Shown here: in pieces, positions 25,894 through 31,374 of the stretch
Layout: each line of letters begins with the position of its first letter
How positions within the stretch are numbered: position 1 is the first letter of the stretch
Assembly: GCA_025464025.1 (NCBI GenBank)
Contig: JAODBP010000122.1
Coordinates: 1 to 31,374 of the forward strand
Source of the DNA: Actinomycetes bacterium
GTDB taxonomy: Bacteria; Actinomycetota; Acidimicrobiia; Acidimicrobiales; CADCSY01
Direction of reading: 5' to 3'
DNA: 31,374 nucleotides
Made by a program: the position numbers and the translations under genes
The notes under the pieces: model-generated
What the model was told of the DNA's origin: nothing
Seen by the model: the letters and a program-made list of their open reading frames with translations, nothing else
Databases searched by the model: none

Positions 25894-25908
25894 TCTGAAC
25901 GGATACCA
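25889..25908. promoter_or_regulatory. 20-bp palindromic operator over the XRE promoter
   Basis: TGGTATC, a 6-nt spacer and GATACCA form a perfect 7-bp-arm inverted repeat. It covers the -10 box of the XRE gene and is AT-richer than its surroundings. Size, symmetry and position are those of an XRE autoregulatory operator. Confidence 0.65.
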
Positions 25909-25943
25909 ACTTGGACAGCTCCCGGCCCGGCCGGCCCGGCCCC

Positions 25944-25970
25944 GATCGTGTGAGCCCAGATCGTGTTAGC
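25944..25970 (+). repeat. two 12-bp direct repeats upstream of the EthD-family gene
   Basis: GATCGTGTGAGC (25944-25955) and GATCGTGTTAGC (25959-25970) match at 11 of 12 positions with a 15-bp period. The second copy contains the start of the presumed -10 box, so it may be a regulator binding site or a local duplication. Confidence 0.6.
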
Positions 25971-25972
25971 AA
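25967..25972 (+). promoter_or_regulatory. weak leaderless-type -10 box for the EthD-family gene
   Basis: TAGCAA lies 7 nt before the ATG at 25980. It differs from TANNNT at the last base. No ribosome binding site precedes the ATG, which favours leaderless expression. Confidence 0.35.
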
Positions 25973-25979
25973 GGCGGCC

Positions 25980-26264
25980 ATGATCCGACTGAGCGTCCTC
26001 TACCCGACCACCGAAGGGGCGACCTTCGACCACGACTACTACCGCGACTCGCACGTGCCGCTGGCCATGAAGACCTGGGGCATCACCTCGGCCGACATCG
26101 ACAAGGGCGTGAGCGGGCCGTACGTGGCCGCCGTGCACTTCACGTTCGACTCGATGGAGGCGTTCCAGGCCGCCCTCGGCGCCGAGGGGACGCCCGCCGT
26201 GCAGGCCGACGTGGCCAACTACACGACGATCCAGCCGGTCATGCAGATCAGCGAGATCGTCTGA
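25980..26264 (+). CDS. EthD-family small protein
   Basis: A 94-aa dimeric alpha/beta-barrel type protein. MIRLSVLYP at the N-terminus, then FDHDYYRDSHVPLAMK with the conserved His, and YVAAVHFTFDSMEAFQAAL are typical of the EthD family. EthD itself is needed for ethyl tert-butyl ether degradation, but its chemistry is unclear, and relatives occur beside many oxygenase pathways. The ATG at 25980 gives the standard N-terminus; upstream in-frame codons lie in the repeat-containing leader. Its last 17 bp overlap the end of the opposite-strand molybdenum hydroxylase gene. Confidence 0.85.
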   Translation: MIRLSVLYPTTEGATFDHDYYRDSHVPLAMKTWGITSADIDKGVSGPYVAAVHFTFDSMEAFQAALGAEGTPAVQADVANYTTIQPVMQISEIV

Positions 26265-28584
26265 GCGACGCCAGCACGTGCTGAGGTGAGAGGTCGTCGT
26301 CGGTGAGGGCGGCGCCGGCCTGGGCCAGGGCGTCGGCGACGGCGTTGGCCACGGCGGCCGGCGCGCCGATCATCCCGCCCTCGCCGACGCCGCGGTAGTC
26401 GGTCTCGTGCAGCGGGTCCCGGTGGAGGTGGTGCACCTCCACATCAGGGAGGTCTGACGCCGCTGGCACCTGGTAGTCGGCGAGGGTCGAGGTGACGAGC
26501 TGGCCGTCGGCGTCGTAGACGAGCCGCTCGTACAGTGCGGCGGCCAGGCCCTGGGCGACCCCGCCCCGGATCTGGCCCTCGACCACGGCCGGGTTGATCA
26601 TCTGGCCGCAGTCCTCGACGACGAGGTAGCGCTCGACGTCGATCGCGCCGGTCTCGGCATCGACCTCGACGACGCAGGCGTGGGTCGCCGAGGTCCAGCC
26701 TCCGTCCTCCGGCACGCGGAAGTCGAAGCTGGCGACCAGCCCCTGGCCCATGCCCTCGGGCAGCGACGAGGGCGCGAACCACGCGGCGCGGGCGATGTCG
26801 CCGATCGGGATGGCCCTCGCCGGCACGCCTCGCACCTGGGCCGCGGCGTCGACCAGCTCGAGGTCGGCCGGGTCGGCCTCGAGCATCTTGGCCGCGATGC
26901 GGAGCACCTGCTCCCGGATGACCCGGGTGGCGCCGCGGGTGGCGCCGTGGCCCATCATGGCGGCGCGCGACCCGCCGGTCGACATGGTGTTGAACGGCGT
27001 GGTGTCGGAGTCGCCGTAGACGATCCGCACCCGCTCGATCGGCAGCCCCAGCTCGTCGGCGCACACCTGGGCCAGCGTGGTCTCGTGGCTCTGGCCGTGG
27101 GTCACCTGCCAGGTCTGGACGGTGAGGTCGCCGGTCGGCTCGAGCCGGGCCCACGCCGTCTCGCTGGGCAGGTCGAAGCCGATGCTGGTGGCGAAGTCGG
27201 CCGGGCCGGGGGCGTTCTCGATGAACGTGGCGAACCCGATGCCGAGCAGCCGGCCCTCGTCCCGTGCTTCGGCCTGGCGGGCGCGGAGGGTCGGCAGGTC
27301 GAGGGCGTCGAGCGCCTGCTCCATCGTCTCTCGGGCGGTGACGCCGAACAGGCTCGGTCCGGTGATGAGCTTCGTCGGCTGGTCCTCGACGGTCAGCAGG
27401 TTGGCCCGGCGCACGTCCTCGGGCGAGATGCCGAGCTCGCGGCCGATGTCGTCGAGCAGGCGCTCGCGGACGTAGGTCTCGGTCGCCCACGGTCCCCGGT
27501 AGGAGATGTAGCTGCCCTTGTTCGTGTACGCCACGGTGGTGTCGAAGGCGTAGCCCTCGAGCCGGCAGGCGTTGGGCAGCAGCATCTTCACCAGGACGGC
27601 GAACAGGGTGGGCGGGAACGGTCCCATCGGGTAGGCGCCGGCGTCGAGCCGCATGCGCACCCGCAGCGCCCGGACCCGACCGTCGTGGTCGACGGCGGCA
27701 TCGACCTCCACGTCCTCCTCCCGTGCGTGCCCGGCCGTCTGGATGTTCTCGGTCCGGGTCTCGACCCACTTCACGGCCCGGCCCAGCAGCTTGGCCGCCG
27801 CGCACACGGCGATGTCCTCGCGGGTGACCTGGCCCTTCGAGCCGAAGCCGCCGCCGATGTCGCGGCACAGGACGTGGATGTCCTGGAACGGGATGCCGAG
27901 CAGGGTGGCCAGGTTCATCTTGAGCACGTGGGCCCGCTTGTGCGACGCCTCGTAGGTGAACCGGCCGGCCGCGGCGTCCCACTCGGCCGTGCCCGACCTC
28001 GGCTCCATGGCGGCGTGGCAGACCCGGTGCTGCGAGTAGCGCCGGCTGATCACGCGCGGCGCGGCGGCGAACAGCTCGTCGACCGGGCCGTAGCTGCTCG
28101 TGTCCCGCAGCATGACGTTGTCGCCCAGCTCGTCCCACAGCGGAGGAGAGGAGCCGTCGAGCGCCCGGTCGACGGACACGACGGGCGACAGCGGCTCGTA
28201 GTCGACGACCACGGCCTCCACGGCGTCGGCCGCGGCGGCCGCCGTCTCGGCCACGACGATGGCGACGGGGTCGCCCACCATGCGGACCTTGTCGACGGCC
28301 AGCGGGAAGTAGGGCGCGGTGGCCACGCCCGGGACGGCGACCGTGATCGGACCGGTCATCACGGCCCGCACGTCGTCGCCGGTGAAGGCGGCCACCACGC
28401 CCGGCATGGCCAGGGCGGGGGAGACGTCGACCGCGCCGAGGCGGGCATGCGCCACCGGCGAGCGCACGAAGGCGAGGTGGAGGAGGCCGGGTCGGGTGAC
28501 GCCGGCCGCGAACCGCCCGCCGCCGCGGAGGAACCGGTCGTCCTCCACCCGCTCGATGCTCTGGCCCGTCAGCCGTGACGCCAT
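26248..28584 (-). CDS. xanthine-dehydrogenase-family molybdopterin-binding large subunit, no partner subunits nearby
   Basis: A 778-aa catalytic subunit of the molybdenum hydroxylase family (xanthine dehydrogenase, CoxL). It starts with the usual TGQSIERVEDDRFLRGGGRF. The cofactor loop GGGFGSKG is at 244-251, and the catalytic glutamate is Glu735 in YRGVGEGGMIGAP. The active-site loop reads YRGPW (362-366), which is neither the CSFR loop of form I CO dehydrogenase nor the usual AYRGAGR of form II, so the substrate is not CO by this criterion. Such enzymes normally need a [2Fe-2S] small subunit and an FAD medium subunit; neither is in this window on either side. The stop overlaps the EthD-family gene tail to tail. 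Confidence 0.92.
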   Translation of the reverse strand: MASRLTGQSIERVEDDRFLRGGGRFAAGVTRPGLLHLAFVRSPVAHARLGAVDVSPALAMPGVVAAFTGDDVRAVMTGPITVAVPGVATAPYFPLAVDKVRMVGDPVAIVVAETAAAAADAVEAVVVDYEPLSPVVSVDRALDGSSPPLWDELGDNVMLRDTSSYGPVDELFAAAPRVISRRYSQHRVCHAAMEPRSGTAEWDAAAGRFTYEASHKRAHVLKMNLATLLGIPFQDIHVLCRDIGGGFGSKGQVTREDIAVCAAAKLLGRAVKWVETRTENIQTAGHAREEDVEVDAAVDHDGRVRALRVRMRLDAGAYPMGPFPPTLFAVLVKMLLPNACRLEGYAFDTTVAYTNKGSYISYRGPWATETYVRERLLDDIGRELGISPEDVRRANLLTVEDQPTKLITGPSLFGVTARETMEQALDALDLPTLRARQAEARDEGRLLGIGFATFIENAPGPADFATSIGFDLPSETAWARLEPTGDLTVQTWQVTHGQSHETTLAQVCADELGLPIERVRIVYGDSDTTPFNTMSTGGSRAAMMGHGATRGATRVIREQVLRIAAKMLEADPADLELVDAAAQVRGVPARAIPIGDIARAAWFAPSSLPEGMGQGLVASFDFRVPEDGGWTSATHACVVEVDAETGAIDVERYLVVEDCGQMINPAVVEGQIRGGVAQGLAAALYERLVYDADGQLVTSTLADYQVPAASDLPDVEVHHLHRDPLHETDYRGVGEGGMIGAPAAVANAVADALAQAGAALTDDDLSPQHVLASLRRSR

Positions 28585-28610
28585 GCCTGTCCCCCCGTCC
28601 CCGGGGCGGC

Positions 28611-28616
28611 ACGGTA
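28611..28616 (-). promoter_or_regulatory. possible -10 box for the molybdenum hydroxylase gene
   Basis: On the minus strand TACCGT lies 26 nt before the ATG at 28584, with a G-rich stretch suitable as a ribosome binding site between. This would be a leadered transcript. Evidence is positional only. Confidence 0.3.
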
Positions 28617-28653
28617 ACCGCATCGACCTCGGCCGGACGGCGGGGCCGGTGGC

Positions 28654-29085
28654 TCAGTGGCGCTCCAGGTCGAAGTCCAGGACCTGGGTGAGGCGCACGT
28701 TGTTGCCGGAGGGGTCGCGGAACGAGGTGTCGATGCCGTAGGGCTGCGGCGTGGGCGGGTCGTTGAAGGCCACGCCCCGGGCCGACAGCTCGTCGTAGGC
28801 GGCCTGGCAGTCGTCGGTCTCGAGGAAGAGGGTGCCGCCCGCCCCCTTGGCCACCAGCTCGGCGAGCTGGTCGCTCGTCGCCGCGTCGGTCATGGGTGGC
28901 TGGGGGATCGACATCAGCACCAGTCCGACGTCGGGCTGGTCGACGGGACCCACGACGAGCCACCGGAAGGTCCACTCGGGCATCGTCACGTCGGAGCGGA
29001 CCTCCCACCCGAGGGTGCGGGTGTAGAAGGCGAGGGCCTCGTCCTGGTCGTGGACCCAGAACTGTGCGTTGGCGATTCGGATCAT
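28654..29085 (-). CDS. VOC (glyoxalase/bleomycin-resistance fold) protein
   Basis: A 143-aa protein with two beta-alpha-beta-beta-beta modules. NAQFWVHDQDEALAFYTRTLGWEV opens the first, GGTLFLETDDCQAAYDELSARGVAF the second, and it ends with FRDPSGNNVRLTQV. In enzymes of this fold the last segment usually supplies a metal-binding Glu (GNxxEL); here it is Arg, so a typical two-module metal site may be incomplete. Function could be binding or isomerisation; the substrate is unknown. A -10-like box lies 7 nt before the ATG. The AraC gene ends 23 nt upstream on the same strand, a pairing often seen in actinobacteria. Confidence 0.85.
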   Translation of the reverse strand: MIRIANAQFWVHDQDEALAFYTRTLGWEVRSDVTMPEWTFRWLVVGPVDQPDVGLVLMSIPQPPMTDAATSDQLAELVAKGAGGTLFLETDDCQAAYDELSARGVAFNDPPTPQPYGIDTSFRDPSGNNVRLTQVLDFDLERH

Positions 29086-29092
29086 GGCGCCG

Positions 29093-29098
29093 ACGCTA
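29093..29098 (-). promoter_or_regulatory. leaderless-type -10 box for the VOC gene
   Basis: On the minus strand TAGCGT lies 7 nt before the ATG at 29085, inside the 23-bp AraC-VOC gap. It suggests separate, leaderless expression of the VOC gene. Confidence 0.5.
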
Positions 29099-29108
29099 CG
29101 GAGGGCAC

Positions 29109-29522
29109 TCAGCCGGTGGCTTCTCCGAACGTGCGGTTCCTCGGCCGGCCGTAGGCGCGGGCCACGCAGCTCGGGACGCGGATGAGGCGCTGGGCCGGCG
29201 GGAGCGACGCCCGGTAGGCGAGCGGCGAGGTGCCGTAGGCCCGCCCGAACGAGGTCGTGAACGACCCAACGCTCGTCAGGCCCACGGCGAAGCAGATCTC
29301 GGTGACGCTCCGGTCGGTGTTGCGCAGGAGGGCGGCGGCCCGTTCGAGGCGACGGGTGAGCAGGTACTGGTGCGGCGCCTCGCCGAAGGCCCGCTTGAAC
29401 TCCCGGCTGAAGTGGGCGCGGGAGAGCCCGGCCACCCGGGCCAGGTCGACGACCGAGAGCGGTTCGGCGTAGCGCCGGTCGGCGAGGTCCCTGGCTCGGA
29501 GGAGGTGGCGGGTCGGGTGCAC
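29109..29522 (-). CDS. stand-alone AraC-type DNA-binding regulator
   Basis: A 137-aa protein consisting almost only of the AraC/XylS DNA-binding domain with its two helix-turn-helices: LSVVDLARVAGLSRAHFSREFKRAFG and SVTEICFAVGLTSVGSFTTSFGRAYGTSPLAYR. Most AraC regulators (about 250-300 aa) also carry a ligand-binding domain; none is present here, although short two-helix forms (SoxS/MarA size) are well known. The GTG at 29522 is 1 nt after the acyl-CoA dehydrogenase stop, so it is probably cotranscribed with that gene. The VOC gene downstream is the likely target or effector partner. Confidence 0.88.
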   Translation of the reverse strand: MHPTRHLLRARDLADRRYAEPLSVVDLARVAGLSRAHFSREFKRAFGEAPHQYLLTRRLERAAALLRNTDRSVTEICFAVGLTSVGSFTTSFGRAYGTSPLAYRASLPPAQRLIRVPSCVARAYGRPRNRTFGEATG

Positions 29523-29523
29523 G

Positions 29524-30759
29524 TCAGCTCCGGGGGACGTCCTTCCACGGCAGCTCGTGGTCGTTGCGCATCTCGCGGGGGAGGCCCAGGGCCCGCTCGG
29601 CGAGGTTGTTGCGCTGGACCTCGTTGGTGCCACCGCCGATCGAGATGCCGAAGCGCCCGAGCAGCTCCGACTGGGCCCACACGGACACCTCGTCGCCCTT
29701 CGGCGCGGCCACGACGGACATGCCGCCGATGGCCATGGCCAGGTTGCCGTTGCGCACGGCGTTCTCGGCCACGTAGAGCTTGAGGATGGAAGGGTCCATG
29801 GGCGGGACCTCCCGGCGGCGGACGGCCTGCATGATCCGCTCGCCCATGACCTCGAGCAGCTTCTCCCGGGTGTAGCCCTCGGCCAGGCCCTGCCGGATGA
29901 TCGGGTCGTCGGCCTTGCCGTGGAGCCGGGCCAGCGTCCGGAGCCGGTCGTGCACGCTGCCTCGACCGCCGCCGCCGATGAAGGCCGACTCGTTCGACAG
30001 GACGGTGCGGGCAACGTGCCAGCCGTCGTTGATCTCGCCCAGGACGCTGGCCACCGGCACGCGGACGTCGGCGAGGAACACCTCGTTGAAGTGCTGGGCA
30101 CCGGTCGGCTGCACCAGCGGCCGGACCTCGATGCCCGGGCTGTCCATGTCGACGAGGAGGAACGTCACGCCCCGGTGCTTGGGGGCCTCGGGATCGGTGC
30201 GGACGAGCAGCATGCCCCTCGAGCACCACTGCGCCGCCGAGTTCCAGACCTTCTGGCCGGTGACGACGAACTCGTCGCCGTCGCGCACGGCCCGGGTGGC
30301 CAGGCCGGCGAGGTCGGAGCCGGCGCCCGGCTCGCTGAACAGCTGGCACCAGGCGTCCTCTCCCGACAGCAGGCGGGGGACGAGCGTCTGCTGCTGCTCC
30401 TCGGTGCCCCACTTCATGAGGGTCGGACCGAGCATGGCGATCGTCGACGCGATGAAGCCGGACGAGACCTTGAAGCCGGCCGCCTCCTCCCGGTAGATCG
30501 TCTCCATCCAGGGTTGGCCACCCCGGCCACCGAGCTCCGTCGGGTAGGTCATGCCGGCGAAGCCGTTGGCGAACAGCTTCCCCTGCCAGGCCCGGCCGAC
30601 CTCGAAGTCGGCCGCCGCCTCGGCGGGGTCGGTGTGGAAGTTCACCGCCCACATGCTCGCCTCGCCCTTGGGCTCGGCGTTGGCCTGCAGGAAGGCGCGC
30701 ACCTCCGCTCGGAAGGCCGCCTGCTCCTGCGTGTCCACTGCCTTCTGCGGCTCCGCCAT
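29524..30759 (-). CDS. acyl-CoA dehydrogenase family protein
   Basis: A 411-aa FAD enzyme expected to introduce a 2,3-double bond into an acyl-CoA. The N-terminal helical domain has FAGMTYPTELGGRGG, the middle domain the signature WCQLFSEPGAGSDLAGL and VVTGQKVWNSAAQWC, and the C-terminal domain ends GGGTNEVQRNNLAERALGLP. The usual catalytic Glu of YEGT is replaced (GGGT), as in some heteromeric mycobacterial FadE subunits, so the base may sit elsewhere or in a partner. The ATG at 30759 has AGGGGA upstream. An in-frame GTG at 30777, 7 nt after a -10-like box, would add 6 residues and be leaderless. The AraC gene follows after 1 nt. Confidence 0.9.
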   Translation of the reverse strand: MAEPQKAVDTQEQAAFRAEVRAFLQANAEPKGEASMWAVNFHTDPAEAAADFEVGRAWQGKLFANGFAGMTYPTELGGRGGQPWMETIYREEAAGFKVSSGFIASTIAMLGPTLMKWGTEEQQQTLVPRLLSGEDAWCQLFSEPGAGSDLAGLATRAVRDGDEFVVTGQKVWNSAAQWCSRGMLLVRTDPEAPKHRGVTFLLVDMDSPGIEVRPLVQPTGAQHFNEVFLADVRVPVASVLGEINDGWHVARTVLSNESAFIGGGGRGSVHDRLRTLARLHGKADDPIIRQGLAEGYTREKLLEVMGERIMQAVRRREVPPMDPSILKLYVAENAVRNGNLAMAIGGMSVVAAPKGDEVSVWAQSELLGRFGISIGGGTNEVQRNNLAERALGLPREMRNDHELPWKDVPRS

Positions 30760-30784
30760 GGTCCCCTGATCCGTCACGGTCCCA

Positions 30785-30790
30785 TGCTTA
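30785..30790 (-). promoter_or_regulatory. possible -10 box for the acyl-CoA dehydrogenase gene
   Basis: On the minus strand TAAGCA lies 7 nt before the alternative GTG at 30777; the last base departs from TANNNT. It sits in the 22-bp region between that GTG and the divergent channel gene, so both genes must start transcription from almost the same DNA. Confidence 0.35.
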
Positions 30791-30799
30791 CCTGAGCAC

Positions 30800-31374
30800 G
30801 TGCCGAAGGAACGTCTCGCCGCGTTCAGCGATGGCGTCATCGCCATCCTGATCACGATCATGGTGCTCGAGCTGAAGGCGCCCCACGGGACGGCGTTCCA
30901 CGACCTGCGGCCGATCGTGCCGGTGTTCCTGACGTACGTGCTGAGCTTCGTCTACGTCGGCATCTACTGGAGCAACCACCACCACCTGATCCTCGCCTCG
31001 GACCGGGTGAACGGGCGGATCCTGTGGGCCAACCTCCACCTGCTGTTCTGGCTGTCGCTGGTGCCGTGGGCCACGAGCTGGATGGGGGAGAACGACTTCG
31101 ACCCGGTGCCCACCGCCCTCTACGGCGTGCTGCTCCTCCTCGCCGCCATCGCCTACTACGTGCTCCAGACGCTGATCGTCCGCGAGCACGGGTTCGACTC
31201 GGCCCTGGCCCGGGCCCTGGGGAGCGACTGGAAGGGCAAGCTGTCGCCCCTCATCTACATGTCCGCCATCGGGCTGGCGTTCGTGAACCGTTGGGTGGCC
31301 ATGGCGCTCTACGCCGGGGCCGCGATCCTCTGGCTCGTCCCCGACCGCCGCCTCGAGCCGCTGCTCCGGGACGC
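30800..31374 (+). CDS. TMEM175-like (DUF1211) membrane protein, 3' end outside the window
   Basis: At least 191 codons open to the window edge without a stop. The first helix begins RLAAFSDGVIAILITIMVLEL, with the R-x3-FSDG motif that lines the ion pathway of TMEM175 potassium channels. Further helices follow: FLTYVLSFVYVGIYWSNHHH, then LLFWLSLVPWATSWM, then ALYGVLLLLAAIAYYVLQTL, SPLIYMSAIGLAFV and MALYAGAAILWLV. That makes six membrane segments, as in bacterial members of about 200 aa. The protein should sit in the cytoplasmic membrane as a tetramer. The GTG start lies 22 nt from the divergent acyl-CoA dehydrogenase GTG. Potassium selectivity is inferred from the family. Confidence 0.88.
   Translation, partial: MPKERLAAFSDGVIAILITIMVLELKAPHGTAFHDLRPIVPVFLTYVLSFVYVGIYWSNHHHLILASDRVNGRILWANLHLLFWLSLVPWATSWMGENDFDPVPTALYGVLLLLAAIAYYVLQTLIVREHGFDSALARALGSDWKGKLSPLIYMSAIGLAFVNRWVAMALYAGAAILWLVPDRRLEPLLRD

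Noticed and set aside
26680..28578. 632-codon plus-strand open frame opposite the molybdenum hydroxylase
   Set aside because: Low-complexity shadow translation; the minus-strand reading carries all family motifs.
26248..28584. Carbon monoxide dehydrogenase CoxL
   Set aside because: The active-site loop is YRGPW rather than the form I CSFR loop, and coxM/coxS are absent.

Overview
The window is very GC-rich bacterial DNA with dense, often overlapping genes, many GTG starts and many leaderless-type promoters (a TANNNT box 6-7 nt before the start codon). The block uvrC ... rapZ-yvcK-gap-pgk-tpiA-secG is a classic actinobacterial neighbourhood. The absence of whiA from it, the GYW-repeat secreted protein and the large acyl-CoA/oxygenase catabolic content suggest a deep-branching actinobacterium, possibly Acidimicrobiia. 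That placement is inference; no marker gene was compared.

Region 1 (1-9039) is core: the 3' part of uvrC, a SAM methyltransferase, a 616-aa coiled-coil protein translationally coupled to rapZ, then yvcK, a glycolytic run gap-pgk-tpiA with 4-8 bp overlaps, and secG. The GAPDH carries a 25-residue Lys/Ala tail like those of histone-H1-like proteins. Region 2 (9086-14904) is a complete oligopeptide/dipeptide-type ABC importer (lipoprotein, two permeases, two ATPases) with a very strong hairpin after the binding-protein gene. Region 3 (14905-17961) looks like an accessory junction: tRNA-Leu(GAG), a hairpin terminator, a decayed LuxR/NarL fragment, a secreted double-repeat protein and a 51-codon remnant ORF.

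Region 4 (17962-31374) is catabolic and regulatory. A class III CoA-transferase/enoyl-CoA hydratase pair runs rightward and abuts a leftward operon of Baeyer-Villiger-type monooxygenase, DUF1214-like protein and a [4Fe-4S] molybdopterin oxidoreductase. Upstream of that operon is an XRE/nucleotidyltransferase pair resembling a toxin-antitoxin module, with a 20-bp palindrome over its own -10 box. Next come an EthD-family protein, an orphan xanthine-dehydrogenase-family large subunit, a VOC protein with a stand-alone AraC DNA-binding domain, an acyl-CoA dehydrogenase and the start of a TMEM175-like channel. Taken together, region 4 looks built to oxidise a ketone or alicyclic substrate and process the acyl-CoA products; the actual substrate is not visible.

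No CRISPR array, insertion sequence, integrase or phage gene was found. No single obviously new defence or mobile system stands out. The strongest leads are the GAPDH tail, the oxygenase-DUF1214-molybdoenzyme operon, the orphan molybdenum hydroxylase, the stop-codon/-10 overlaps and the XRE/nucleotidyltransferase operator.
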